From the NCBI GenBank assembly GCA_040385825.1, contig JAZKGQ010000006.1, forward strand, positions 310,001 to 374,000: DNA of 64,000 bases, read 5' to 3'. Shown here piece after piece: positions 24,175 to 33,364 of this stretch. Made by a program: the position numbers and the translations under genes. How positions within the stretch are numbered: position 1 is the stretch's first letter; every line of letters starts with the position of its first letter. Under the pieces are notes generated by a model. It saw nothing but the letters and a program-made list of their open reading frames with translations, had not been told where the DNA came from and did no database searches. This DNA comes from JANNNF01 sp040385825 (GTDB taxonomy: Bacteria > Pseudomonadota > Alphaproteobacteria > Rhodobacterales > Rhodobacteraceae).

Positions 24175-24181
24175 GGAATGA

Positions 24182-25159
24182 TCAGTCGGCAAACACGCCC
24201 GCAGATTCGATGATCGGCTTCCAGCGGGCGATCTCGCCCTCCAGCTTGGCCTTCAACGCAGCAGGGGTGGCATCGGCGGCAGAGGAGGGCACGGTGCCCA
24301 GCTCGCCGAACTTGGCGACGATTTCCGGGTCGGCCAGCGCCTTTTGCAGGGCAGCGGCCAGTTTGTCATTCACCTCGGCGGGGGTGCCCTTGGGGGTGTA
24401 GATGCCGTGCCAGATGCCGACTTCCATCGAGGGCGCGCCGCCTTCGGCCACGGTCGGCAGGTCGGGGAAGATGTCCAGACGGGCCGGGCTGGTGACGGCA
24501 TAGGCCTTGATGGTGCCGCCCTTGATCTGCTCGGTGGTGTTGGTGGTCTGGTCGCACATCAGGTCAACCTGACCGCCCAGCAGTTCGGTCATCGCAGGGC
24601 CGGTGCCTTTGTAGGGCACGGTCACGATGGGCGCATCCAGGGCTTGCTGGAACAGCATGCCGCACAGATGCGATGCCGCCCCGATGCCTGCGTTGGCCAT
24701 GGTGATGCTGTCGGCATTGGCCTTCACATAGGTAATCAGCGAGGCCATGTCGGCGGGTTCAAAATCCTTGCGGGCCACGATGGTCATTGGCACTTCGGTC
24801 ACGAGGCCGACATATTCAAAGGCTTCCAGCGGCTTGTAGGCCAGGTTGCGGTACAGGGTGGCCGAGGTTGCCATGCCGATGTGGTGCAGCAAGATGGTAT
24901 AGCCATCGGCCTCGGCCGCTGCCACCTGGCCTGCGCCAAGGGTGCCACCCGCGCCGCCGACGTTTTCCACGATGATCTGCTGGCCCAGTTCGGCCGACAT
25001 CTTTTCGGCCACCAGACGCCCCACGGTATCGGTCGGCCCGCCAGCGGCAAAGGGCACGACCATGGTGATGGTGCGGTCAGGGTAGGCTTGCGCGAAGGCC
25101 GTTGATGCGGTCAGCGCGGCAGCCGCCGCAACAGCGGCGAATTTGACGGATAGAGCCAT
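24182..25159 (-). CDS. tctC: Tripartite tricarboxylate transporter substrate-binding protein TctC
   Basis: The 325-residue periplasmic protein has a signal peptide MALSVKFAAVAAAAALTAST ending in AFA before QAYPDRTI. The Bug/TctC signatures are present: ITMVVPFAAGGPTDTVGRLV, ENVGGAGGTLGA, and VPYKGTGPAMTELLGGQVD. The ligand is probably an organic carboxylate; nearby catabolic genes suggest an amino-acid-derived zwitterion or its product. The ATG at 25159 has a GGAGGAACC site. It is the promoter-proximal gene of the operon. Confidence 0.93.
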   Translation of the reverse strand: MALSVKFAAVAAAAALTASTAFAQAYPDRTITMVVPFAAGGPTDTVGRLVAEKMSAELGQQIIVENVGGAGGTLGAGQVAAAEADGYTILLHHIGMATSATLYRNLAYKPLEAFEYVGLVTEVPMTIVARKDFEPADMASLITYVKANADSITMANAGIGAASHLCGMLFQQALDAPIVTVPYKGTGPAMTELLGGQVDLMCDQTTNTTEQIKGGTIKAYAVTSPARLDIFPDLPTVAEGGAPSMEVGIWHGIYTPKGTPAEVNDKLAAALQKALADPEIVAKFGELGTVPSSAADATPAALKAKLEGEIARWKPIIESAGVFAD

Positions 25160-25367
25160 TGGTTCCTCCCAAAACTGGCGATAAGCCCCGCGCGCCCCTC
25201 CTCGGGCGGCACGGTTGCCCTTACCTACGCGCCGCAAACCGCCCTGTGGCAAGCGGCCTGCGGCCTGCCTGCCCGGAAATCAGGCTGCAAGCCGCCGGAA
25301 TGGGTGGAAAAGGGATCATCGCCCGCAGATCGGTGTGTGGATTTCCACCCATGGGCGGGGTGGGTGA

Positions 25368-26324
25368 TCAAGGGGCCGCCACCTCTGCCCCGGCAAAATT
25401 GCCGGCAAGCCAGTGCAGGAACACCTGTACCGACGGCCCCGGTTCCCGCCCCAGAGGCACCAGCACATGATAGCGTTCCGTCAGCGCCAGACTGTCGGAC
25501 CCTAGCCGGACCAGCCGCCCTTCCTGCAAGGGTGCGGTCAGCAGGGCAGCCCAGCCCAGAGCCACCCCTTCGCCATTGGCCGCCGCCTGAATCGTGTCGG
25601 TGTAGTGGTTGAACCGCAGCGTGCTGTGATCGGACGCCCTGCCGATGGCGGGCCCCAGACCCACGCTTTGCGCCCAGGACCGCCAGGTCAGCCAGGTCGG
25701 GTTCAGCGTGTCAGACGCGATCAGGGGCAGCCGGGTCAGATCGGCCTGCGCCGCCGTCATGCCATGCGCCGCCAGCAGCCGGGGGCTGCACACCGGAAAC
25801 ACGGCATCGGGCATGCTGGCAAGGCTGCGGGCATCGGCGAACGGGGCCTTGCCGAACCGGATCGCCACATCCAGCCGGTCACGGCGCAGATCGGTCAGGC
25901 TGTCATCGGCCACCAGTTTCAGCTTGATCGCGGGGTGGGCGGCGCGAAACCCGGCAAGGCGGGGCAGGATCCAGAAATGGCTGAAGGCCAGGGTAGCCCC
26001 CACCGTCACCGTATCTGCCGCAAATGGCTGCCGGATGGTTTCGATCATTTCGGCCATGCTGCCAAACGCCCCCGACACCGTGGCCGCCAGCGCCGCCCCC
26101 GGCGGCGTCAGCACCACCCGCCGGTTGGCCCGCACGAACAGCCGGGTGTTCAGATCGTCTTCCAGCAGCTTGATCTGCCGGCTGACCGCCGCCTGCGTGA
26201 CCCCCAGTTCCGCCGCAGCCTGCGTAAAGCTGCCCAGCCGGGCCGCGGCCTCGAACGAGGCAAGCGCGCTCATCGACGGGACGCTGCGGCGAAGGTTGGG
26301 CATGGGGGGCATGGGGGGCGGCAT
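25368..26324 (-). CDS. LysR-family transcriptional regulator (GcvA-like)
   Basis: The product of up to 318 residues has an N-terminal winged helix-turn-helix (MSALASFEAAARLGSFTQAA, then GVTQAAVSRQIKLLEDDLNT) and a substrate-binding domain. The N-terminal start is uncertain: the first residues are a Met/Pro repeat, and starts at 26324, 26309 or 26303 are all possible. It lies between the tctC promoter region (downstream) and the divergent Rieske oxygenase, so it could control either. Binding sites were not identified in the 160-base divergent gap. Confidence 0.85.
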   Translation of the reverse strand: MPPPMPPMPNLRRSVPSMSALASFEAAARLGSFTQAAAELGVTQAAVSRQIKLLEDDLNTRLFVRANRRVVLTPPGAALAATVSGAFGSMAEMIETIRQPFAADTVTVGATLAFSHFWILPRLAGFRAAHPAIKLKLVADDSLTDLRRDRLDVAIRFGKAPFADARSLASMPDAVFPVCSPRLLAAHGMTAAQADLTRLPLIASDTLNPTWLTWRSWAQSVGLGPAIGRASDHSTLRFNHYTDTIQAAANGEGVALGWAALLTAPLQEGRLVRLGSDSLALTERYHVLVPLGREPGPSVQVFLHWLAGNFAGAEVAAP

Positions 26325-26484
26325 CCGTCTGCAATCACCCTGCGATACATAACCTGAATTTATGGATCGGTCGAGTATTTGTGCAGTTGTGCCAAGCCGC
26401 CTTTCCGCCGATTTCTACAGCAGACACAGCGTTCGGGGCTTGACCACCGGGCCAGCCCACTTGCCACACCCAAGGACCAGCACA

Positions 26485-27717
26485 ATGACCGACGACGCCA
26501 CCCTTTCTGGCCTTTTGCACGCGCAGACTCCGGGCCATGCCCTGACACGGCCCTTCTATACCGATGCAGGGCTGTACCGGGCCGATCTGGCGCATATCTG
26601 GTATCAGGACTGGATTTTCGCGGCCTCGGCGGCAGAACTGCCCACGCCGGGGGCCTATGTCACGCTGCAACTGGGGGAATATCCGATCATTCTGGTGCGG
26701 GGCGCAGACAGGGAAATCCGCGCCTTCCACAACGTCTGCCGCCATCGCGGGCAGCGGCTGTGTTCCAAACCCTCGGGGCAGGTCACCAAACTGGTCTGCC
26801 CCTATCACCAGTGGACCTATGAAACCGATGGCCGCCTGTTGTGGGCGCGCGACATGGGACCAGAGTTTCAACCCGCGCAGCACGGCCTCAAACAACTGCA
26901 TTGCATGCAGGCGGCGGGCATGGTGTTCCTGTGTCTGGCCGAAACGGCACCGCCCTTTGCCGATCTGAAGGCCGCCGCCGAACGCTATACCGCGCGCCAC
27001 CGGGTCGATGAGATGAAGGTGGCCCACCAGTCCCGCATCGTGGAAAACGGCAACTGGAAGCTGGTGCTGGAAAACAACCGCGAATGCTATCACTGTGCGG
27101 GGGCGCATCCGTCGCTGTGCCGCACCTTCAACGATGACCCCGATCTGGTCGGATCGGATGACAGCCTGTCGTCGCCCGCCGGGGCCGCGCATGTGAACCG
27201 CTGCGAGGATGCTGGCCTGCCCGCCCGCTATCTGATTTCCGACGAGGAACAATGGCGGCTGGTGCGCATCCCGTTTGTCGGCGATGCGGTCAGCTATACG
27301 ATGGATGGTCTGGCCGCAGCGCCGCTGATCCCCGGCATGCCCTTTGCCAATGCGGGGTCGCTGCTGTTTTTCCATTACCCCAACACATGGAACCATTTCC
27401 TGTCGGACCATGTGCTGAATTTCCGCGTGCTGCCCATATCGGCCACGGAAACCGAAGTGACGACGACATGGCTGGTCCACAAGGACGCGGTGGAAGGCCG
27501 CGATTACGACCTGACCCGCCTGACCGAGGTGTGGTTGACCACCAATGACGAAGACCGCCGCGTGGTCGAGGAAAACCAGAAGGGCATCACCTCGCCCGCC
27601 TATGTGCCCGGCCCCTATTCGGCCAAGCAGGAAAGCGGGGTGGTGCAGTTCATCAACTGGTATCTGCGCAAGCTGACCGATGCGGTATCCGGCCCCGCCA
27701 AGATCGCGGCGGAATAG
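26485..27717 (+). CDS. Rieske non-heme iron monooxygenase, betaine-demethylase type (GbcA-like)
   Basis: The 410-residue oxygenase alpha subunit has a Rieske cluster motif CRHRGQRLC...CPYHQW (CxH near residue 91, CxxH near 111) and a mononuclear iron site in NNRECYHCAGAHP near residue 200. It resembles glycine betaine demethylase GbcA and proline/hydroxyproline-betaine demethylases: oxygenation of an N-methyl group releases formaldehyde. The substrate cannot be decided from sequence. The start at 26485 (MTDDATLSG) fits the family length. The reductase follows after three bases. Confidence 0.88.
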   Translation: MTDDATLSGLLHAQTPGHALTRPFYTDAGLYRADLAHIWYQDWIFAASAAELPTPGAYVTLQLGEYPIILVRGADREIRAFHNVCRHRGQRLCSKPSGQVTKLVCPYHQWTYETDGRLLWARDMGPEFQPAQHGLKQLHCMQAAGMVFLCLAETAPPFADLKAAAERYTARHRVDEMKVAHQSRIVENGNWKLVLENNRECYHCAGAHPSLCRTFNDDPDLVGSDDSLSSPAGAAHVNRCEDAGLPARYLISDEEQWRLVRIPFVGDAVSYTMDGLAAAPLIPGMPFANAGSLLFFHYPNTWNHFLSDHVLNFRVLPISATETEVTTTWLVHKDAVEGRDYDLTRLTEVWLTTNDEDRRVVEENQKGITSPAYVPGPYSAKQESGVVQFINWYLRKLTDAVSGPAKIAAE

Positions 27718-27720
27718 CGG

Positions 27721-28782
27721 ATGGACAAGCCGCGTCAGAACTGGGCGACCGCCCCATGGCAGGATGGCGAGTTGCTGGAATGCGCCATGGTCATTCCGGA
27801 ATCGCCCGATTGCGCCACCATCGCCTTTCGCGCGCCGTCGGGGGCGTGGTTCGATTACCAGCCGGGGCAGTTTCTGACGCTGGACCTGCCTGTGCCGGGT
27901 GGGTCCGTGCAGCGCACCTACACGATTTCCTCGTCACCCTCGCGTCCGCTGTCGCTGTCGATCACCGTCAAGGCGCAGCCGGGGTCGATCGGCACGCGCT
28001 GGATGCTGGACCATCTGAAACCGGGAATGCGGATCAAGGCCCACGGGCCTGCCGGGCAGTTCACCTTTCTGCGGCATCCGGCGCGGAAATACCTGTTCAT
28101 CTCGGCAGGGTCCGGCATCACGCCGATGATGTCGATGACGACCTGGGCCTGGGATTCGGGCGAGATGCCCGACATCGTGTTCGTCCACGCGGCGCGCAAA
28201 CCGACCGAGATCATCTTCAAAAGCCGGCTGGAGCAGTTTGCAGCCCGCGTGCCCGGCCTTCAGTTGCAGTTCACGGTGGAAACGGTCGAACCCTTCACCG
28301 TCTGGCCGGGCTATCGCGGGCGGCTGTCGCAGATCATGCTGGGCCTGATGGCGCCCGACTATCTGGAACGCGAAGTGTTCTGCTGCGGGCCTGAACCCTT
28401 CATGCGCGCGGTGCGCGAGATGCTGGGCGCGCTTGGCTATGACATGGCGCGCTATCACGAGGAAAGTTTCGCCGCCCCCGCCTTGCAAGAGGTGCCCGTG
28501 GAAATCGTGGCGCCGGCGGCGGTGTCGGAAATCACCTTTGCCGGGTCCGGCAAGACGATGGCCTGTGACGGGTCCGATACCGTGCTGGCGGTGGCAAAGC
28601 GCGCGGGGCTGAACATTCCGTCCAGCTGCAACTTTGGCCTGTGCGGCACCTGCAAGGTGCAGAAACTGTCGGGCGACGTGACCATGGTGCACAACGGCGG
28701 CATTTCTGACGCCGAAATCGCCGCCGGCCTTATCCTAGCCTGCTGCGCCCGCCCGCAGGGCAGCGTCAGCATCGCCCTCTGA
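27721..28782 (+). CDS. FAD/[2Fe-2S] reductase partner of the Rieske oxygenase (GbcB-like)
   Basis: The 353-residue electron-transfer protein has an FNR-type FAD domain (YQPGQFLTLDLPVPGG, RTYTISSSP), an NAD(P)-binding part (FISAGSGITPMMSM, FCCGPEPFMRAV), and a C-terminal plant-type ferredoxin domain with CNFGLCGTC and a final LACCARPQG cysteine. It passes electrons from NAD(P)H to the adjacent oxygenase. It is the second gene of the pair. Confidence 0.9.
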   Translation: MDKPRQNWATAPWQDGELLECAMVIPESPDCATIAFRAPSGAWFDYQPGQFLTLDLPVPGGSVQRTYTISSSPSRPLSLSITVKAQPGSIGTRWMLDHLKPGMRIKAHGPAGQFTFLRHPARKYLFISAGSGITPMMSMTTWAWDSGEMPDIVFVHAARKPTEIIFKSRLEQFAARVPGLQLQFTVETVEPFTVWPGYRGRLSQIMLGLMAPDYLEREVFCCGPEPFMRAVREMLGALGYDMARYHEESFAAPALQEVPVEIVAPAAVSEITFAGSGKTMACDGSDTVLAVAKRAGLNIPSSCNFGLCGTCKVQKLSGDVTMVHNGGISDAEIAAGLILACCARPQGSVSIAL

Positions 28783-28785
28783 CGC

Positions 28786-30126
28786 CTATTCCCTGCCTGC
28801 GCGCCATTCCTTCCAGCGCAGGTAGGCATTGGCCCCAAGCGCCGAGGCCGGTTCGGGCGGCAATCTGATGGGCTGGGTTTCAGCCAGAAAATGCCGGGTC
28901 AGGGCATTGTCCTGGCCAGAGGCAAGGTCTGCGGCGGCCATGCCGGTCAGGGTGCTGCGGGCGGTGCCAAGGCCGTTGCAGACGCAGGCGGCGTACAGGC
29001 CCTCGTCCAGCGCCCGCATCACCGACACGCCGTTGCGGGTCAGGCACAGATGGCCCGCCCAGCTGTGTTCCATCGCGAGGCCGGTCAGTTGTGGAAAGCG
29101 CTCGTCGAACTTTTCGCGGTGCACGCGGGCCGCGCGGCGCAGCGCCGCGTCCGAGGCCTGCATCCCCGGCTCGAAGGTGGCGCAGGTGCGGGTGATGATG
29201 CGGTTGCCGCCCTGCCCTGTGTCGATCCGGCGCATGGTGGTGCCCATCGGGTCGGATGGCGTGATGCCCCAGCGGGGCTGTCCGCCAAGCGCCTTCAACT
29301 CAGGCCCGCCCAGCTCGACCGTCATCGAGGCATAGAGAAACACATGCATCAGCCGACCACGGGCAAAGCCGAAGCTTTCCAGATGGCCGTTGTTGGTCAG
29401 GATCACCTTGCCCGCCCGCACCCGGCCCTGCGGGGTTGTCAGCGTCCAGCCGGGGCCGTGGCGGTCCATTTTCAGGACCGGGCTGTTTTCAAACACCCCG
29501 ATGCCATCGCGGCGCAACCCGCGGGCAAAGCCGCGGACATAGCCCGCCGGTTGCAGCATTACTGTGCCGGGGGTGTACAGGCCCGAGACATAATGGCGGC
29601 TGCCGGTCAGATCCTGCATCTGTTGCGCATCCAGCCGCTGGCTTGGCTCGGCCATGCCGGTCAGGTGGTCGGCATAGCTGCGGTTCAGCGCATCGGCCTT
29701 GGCGCTGGCCGCGCCGTTGATCTTGCCCGCCGGGTCAAAGAAATTCCGGTCGATGTCATACTCTTCTACCGCCTCGCGGGCAAAGCCGATCGCCTGACGG
29801 TTCAGCGCAATCATCGCCCGGTCGTCGCCATGGCCGGAATAATCATCCGACGACAGGTCATGCGGCAGGTCGATCATGAAGCCCGAGTTGCGCCCCGAGG
29901 CCCCTTCGGCCAGCGCACCGGCCTCGATCACCGCGATCCGCGCGCCGGGGTTCAGTTGCGCCAGCCGCCGCGCTGCCGAAAGCCCGGCAAACCCGCCGCC
30001 CACCAGCGCGAAATCGACGGTTATATCCCCGTGCAGCACGACAGGCGGCGGCGGGTCGGCCAGAAGGACCGACCAGGCCGCCGGCCCGCGATGGACCGGC
30101 CTGCGCCGGGCATCATGCTGCGTCAT
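28786..30126 (-). CDS. FAD-dependent amino-acid/amine oxidase (DAO/PuuB-like)
   Basis: The 446-residue flavoenzyme has the dinucleotide fold VDFALVGGGFAGLSAARRLA near residue 37 and ASGRNSGFMIDLP, the pattern of the DAO superfamily group containing gamma-glutamylputrescine oxidase and several N-methyl-amino-acid or D-proline oxidases. The C-terminal YAACVCNGLGTARSTLTG is the second FAD contact. Translation couples to the aldehyde dehydrogenase by an ATGA overlap. In the proposed pathway it would oxidise the demethylated amine or imino acid. Confidence 0.85.
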   Translation of the reverse strand: MTQHDARRRPVHRGPAAWSVLLADPPPPVVLHGDITVDFALVGGGFAGLSAARRLAQLNPGARIAVIEAGALAEGASGRNSGFMIDLPHDLSSDDYSGHGDDRAMIALNRQAIGFAREAVEEYDIDRNFFDPAGKINGAASAKADALNRSYADHLTGMAEPSQRLDAQQMQDLTGSRHYVSGLYTPGTVMLQPAGYVRGFARGLRRDGIGVFENSPVLKMDRHGPGWTLTTPQGRVRAGKVILTNNGHLESFGFARGRLMHVFLYASMTVELGGPELKALGGQPRWGITPSDPMGTTMRRIDTGQGGNRIITRTCATFEPGMQASDAALRRAARVHREKFDERFPQLTGLAMEHSWAGHLCLTRNGVSVMRALDEGLYAACVCNGLGTARSTLTGMAAADLASGQDNALTRHFLAETQPIRLPPEPASALGANAYLRWKEWRAGRE

Positions 30127-31616
30127 GCGACCGCCTCGTCCCCGTCATCGGCCAGATCCACCCAGATCGTCTTGATCTGCGTATACTGGTCATGGGCATG
30201 GATGCCGTTGTCACGCCCGCCAAAGCCCGAGGCCTTGAAGCCGCCGAACGGGGTCGAGATGTCACCCTCGCCAAAGCTGTTGACCGTCACCGTGCCCGCC
30301 CGGATTGCCCGCGCGCCGCGAATGGCGCGCTTCACATTTGCGGTGAAGATCGACGCCGCCAGACCGTAGTCGCTGTCATTCGCAAGCGCGATGGCCTCGT
30401 CGAAATTGTCGACCGTCAGCACCGACAGCACCGGACCGAAGATTTCCTCGCGTGCCTGTTTGGCGTCGCGGCCCACGTCCAGGATCGTCGGTTCGACAAA
30501 GCCGCCCTCTGCCTTGCCACCCAGCAGAACCTTGGGGCCTTTTGCAAGGTAAGAGCAAACCTTGTCGAAATGCGCCTTGGACACCAGCGCCCCCACCCGG
30601 TTGACCGGGTTCAGCGGGTCGCCCATCGGCCATTCGCGGGCATGGGCGATGATGCGGGCCAGCAGGGCGTCCTTCACGCCCTTCTGCACGATCAGGCGGG
30701 ACGCGGCCGAGCAATTCTCGCCCATGTTCCAGAACGCGCCGTTGACGATATGGGCGGCCACCCGGTCCAGGTTTTCGGCATCGTCCAGCACCACCGCAGG
30801 GTTCTTGCCGCCCATTTCCAGCGTGACTTCCTTCAGGTTCGACTCGGACGCATAGTTCAGGAACCGCCGTCCCGTGGCGGTGGACCCGGTAAACGACACG
30901 GCGTCAATGTCCATGTGCCGCCCGATCGCCTCGCCGGCATCGCCGCCGCCCGGCACCACGTTGAACACCCCCGCAGGAATGCCCGCCTCCAGCGCCAGTT
31001 CGGCCACGCGCAGCGCGGTCAAGCTGGTTTCCAGCGCGGGTTTCACGATCACCGAACAGCCAGCCGCCAGCGCCGGGCCGATCTTCCACGCCAGCATCAG
31101 CAGCGGGAAATTCCACGGCAGCACCAGCCCCACCACGCCCACCGGCTCGCGCACAATCATGGCGATGTGGTTGTCCGAGGCGGGGGCAACCTGATCATAG
31201 ATCTTGTCGATCAGTTCGGCATGCCAGGTCAGACAGTTGATGGTTTCCGGCACATCGACTGTTTCGCAATCATAGATGGTCTTGCCCGAATCCAGCGACT
31301 CCATCACCGCCAGGTCGCGCGCGTTGCGGCGGATCAGCCTGGCCAGACGGATCAGCGCCTCTTTGCGGTCGCGCGGATGCAGACGCGACCAGCGCCCGTC
31401 CTCGAACGCATCGCGCGCCTTGGCAACGGCAAGGTCGACATCCGCCGCGTCGCAGGCGGCAACCTTTGCCAGCACAGCGCCGGTGGCCGGGTTCACGGTG
31501 TCAAACGTCTTGCCGGACAGCGCGGGGCGGAAATGCCCGTCGATGAAGGCCTGGGTCGGAAAGGTCAGACCAGCGGCGATGGCTTTGTATTCTTGGGTGG
31601 TCAGCAGGTCGCTCAT
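30123..31616 (-). CDS. Aldehyde dehydrogenase
   Basis: The 497-residue NAD(P)-dependent ALDH has VLPWNFPLLMLAWKIGPALA, VSFTGSTATGRRFL, the catalytic glutamate in LEMGGKNPAVV and the catalytic cysteine in NMGENCSAASRL near residue 305. It is closest by eye to PuuC-type and alpha-ketoglutarate-semialdehyde-like dehydrogenases. Its order behind a DapA-like gene fits oxidation of a semialdehyde product, as in hydroxyproline catabolism. Stop and start overlap with the oxidase gene. Confidence 0.9.
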   Translation of the reverse strand: MSDLLTTQEYKAIAAGLTFPTQAFIDGHFRPALSGKTFDTVNPATGAVLAKVAACDAADVDLAVAKARDAFEDGRWSRLHPRDRKEALIRLARLIRRNARDLAVMESLDSGKTIYDCETVDVPETINCLTWHAELIDKIYDQVAPASDNHIAMIVREPVGVVGLVLPWNFPLLMLAWKIGPALAAGCSVIVKPALETSLTALRVAELALEAGIPAGVFNVVPGGGDAGEAIGRHMDIDAVSFTGSTATGRRFLNYASESNLKEVTLEMGGKNPAVVLDDAENLDRVAAHIVNGAFWNMGENCSAASRLIVQKGVKDALLARIIAHAREWPMGDPLNPVNRVGALVSKAHFDKVCSYLAKGPKVLLGGKAEGGFVEPTILDVGRDAKQAREEIFGPVLSVLTVDNFDEAIALANDSDYGLAASIFTANVKRAIRGARAIRAGTVTVNSFGEGDISTPFGGFKASGFGGRDNGIHAHDQYTQIKTIWVDLADDGDEAVA

Positions 31617-31621
31617 GGGTC

Positions 31622-32524
31622 TTACTCCGCCTCGATTTCGGCCACGGTACGCTTCAGCACGCGCACCACCTGTTCAAGCTGCCGCTTGTCGTCCTTGTTC
31701 AGCCCCTTCAGCGGCGGGCGCGGCGGGCCGGCATGGAAACCGTTCATCTCGCAGCCGTGCTTGATGCACTGAATGAACTTGCCGCCCTGTTCCAGCACCC
31801 GCATCAAGGGCATCAGCGCCGACATGATGCGGCGGCCCTTGGCATAGTTGCCCTCGACCACACAGGCGCGCCACAGCGCCACATGTTCGGCCGGCAGAAA
31901 ATTCGACCCGCCGCAGACCCAGCTTTGCGCGCCCCAGGCAAAGAATTCCAGCGCCTGATCATCCATGCCGCAGGACAACTGGATATGCGGATAGTCGCGC
32001 GCCAGCAGATGCACCCGGTTGATGTCGCCGCTGCTTTCCTTGATGGCGCAGAAATTGCGGCTGCGGCCCACACGGTCCAAAAACTCCTCGCCCATGCTGA
32101 TGCCCATGCGGCCGGGGTAGTTGTACAGCATGATCGGCAGATCGGCGGCGCGGTCGATGGCCAGCGCGTTCAGCGCGTTTTCGCGTTCGGTCGGCACCGA
32201 ATAGGGCGGGCTGCCCACCAGCAGGGCCGCCGCGCCGATTTTGGCGGCATGTTCGGCCATGGTGATCGAATCCTCCAGCCGGATCGCCACCGTGCCCAGG
32301 ATCAAGGGCACGCGGTCGCCGATGATGTCTTTGGCAAGACTGGCCATCTCAAGCCGCTCTTGCATGGTCTGCGCATAATATTCGCCGGTCGATCCGCCAT
32401 TGATCAGGCCATGGACACCGGCACTGATCAGATGCTCGATCATGGCGGCAAAGCCGTCCCGATCAATGCTGCCATCCTCGAAATGCGGAGTGATGACGGG
32501 TGTGTAGATGCCCTCGAATATCAT
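31622..32524 (-). CDS. DapA/N-acetylneuraminate-lyase superfamily protein
   Basis: This 300-residue TIM-barrel class I aldolase-like enzyme has NGGSTGEYYAQT near residue 45, the Tyr of YNYPGRMG near 134 and the Schiff-base Lys of AIKESSGD near 163. The family includes DapA, KDG aldolases and HypD (pyrroline-4-hydroxy-2-carboxylate deaminase). Given its neighbours (GntR, ALDH, FAD oxidase), a HypD-like role is a reasonable guess, but the sequence alone does not decide the substrate. The start at 32524 follows GAGGATCTTC. Confidence 0.85.
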   Translation of the reverse strand: MIFEGIYTPVITPHFEDGSIDRDGFAAMIEHLISAGVHGLINGGSTGEYYAQTMQERLEMASLAKDIIGDRVPLILGTVAIRLEDSITMAEHAAKIGAAALLVGSPPYSVPTERENALNALAIDRAADLPIMLYNYPGRMGISMGEEFLDRVGRSRNFCAIKESSGDINRVHLLARDYPHIQLSCGMDDQALEFFAWGAQSWVCGGSNFLPAEHVALWRACVVEGNYAKGRRIMSALMPLMRVLEQGGKFIQCIKHGCEMNGFHAGPPRPPLKGLNKDDKRQLEQVVRVLKRTVAEIEAE

Positions 32525-32538
32525 GAAGATCCTCTGCG

Positions 32539-33258
32539 CTATGCCACGCCCGGCGCCCGGCCAAGCGGAATGTTGATGCCGTCCGGAGTGACGAAACTTT
32601 CGATCTGTGCGCGCGACAGTTCCCAATGCGCCACCGCCAAGGCCGCGGCGGCGGCGGCGTCGCCTGCCTCGATCACGGCGATGAACTGGTCATGCTGGTC
32701 GGCGGCAAGCTCGCGCTGCGGCGCCAGATGCAGCTTGCGCGGGTTGTAGAACGTCATGCCGATGCGGGTGTGGTCGATCAGCAGGCGGCGCAGCGACGGC
32801 AGCAGATATTCGTTGTCCGCCATCTCGCCGATGATGGAATGGAACCGCTCGTTGCCAAGCGCGCGTTCGGCAGCATCCCCGCCCTTGATCGCCTGACGGA
32901 ACGCCCATTGCGATTCCTTCAGCCGGATGATCTGGGCAGGCGTCGCATGTTCTGCCGCCAGCCGCGAGGTCGCCGCATAGATCATCGGGGCTGCCACAAA
33001 GAAATTGCGCAGCGTCTTGTGCGTCATCGGCGCCACCTGCGCCCCGCGGTTTTCATGCAGAACGACATAGCCTTCGCCGGCAAGCTGGCGCAGCACTTCG
33101 CGCAGCGGCGGGCGGGAAATGCCATAGATTTCCGACAGATCCGTCTCGTCCAGATAGGCGCTCGGCTCCAGCTCCTGGGTCAGAACCCGGCGGCGCAGGT
33201 CGTCCACGCAAAGGGCCTTCTTGCTTCGGTTTTCCGGTTCCACGCCGCTCTCCTTCAC
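32539..33258 (-). CDS. GntR-family regulator (FCD type)
   Basis: The 239-residue regulator has an N-terminal winged helix (LDETDLSEIYGISRPPLREV, then LRQLAGEGYVVL) and a C-terminal FCD all-helical effector domain, with metal/ligand-binding residues around NERFHSIIGEMADN and DQHDQFIAVIEAG. It is the first gene of GntR-DapA-like-ALDH-oxidase and probably an autorepressor relieved by the substrate. The 106 bases before its start are unusually AT-rich (ACATGTTGTCTACTATTAAT near 33320), which suggests its promoter and operator. Confidence 0.88.
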   Translation of the reverse strand: MKESGVEPENRSKKALCVDDLRRRVLTQELEPSAYLDETDLSEIYGISRPPLREVLRQLAGEGYVVLHENRGAQVAPMTHKTLRNFFVAAPMIYAATSRLAAEHATPAQIIRLKESQWAFRQAIKGGDAAERALGNERFHSIIGEMADNEYLLPSLRRLLIDHTRIGMTFYNPRKLHLAPQRELAADQHDQFIAVIEAGDAAAAAALAVAHWELSRAQIESFVTPDGINIPLGRAPGVA

Positions 33259-33364
33259 GATTCACGCTGCCGTCAGCCTGAATCAGGTAGCTTGCTTTTT
33301 GTGTAGCGTAATAAAATACATGTTGTCTACTATTAATTTTCAGCCGACGGAATGCCGTTGCTCC
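33259..33364 (-). promoter_or_regulatory. AT-rich control region of the GntR operon
   Basis: Most of the window is GC-rich, but 33290-33345 is not (CTTTTTGTGTAGCGTAATAA, AATACATGTTGTCTACTATT). On the reverse strand it directly precedes the regulator gene. A promoter with operator half-sites such as TTGTCTAC is likely here, but I could not define exact hexamers. Confidence 0.45.
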
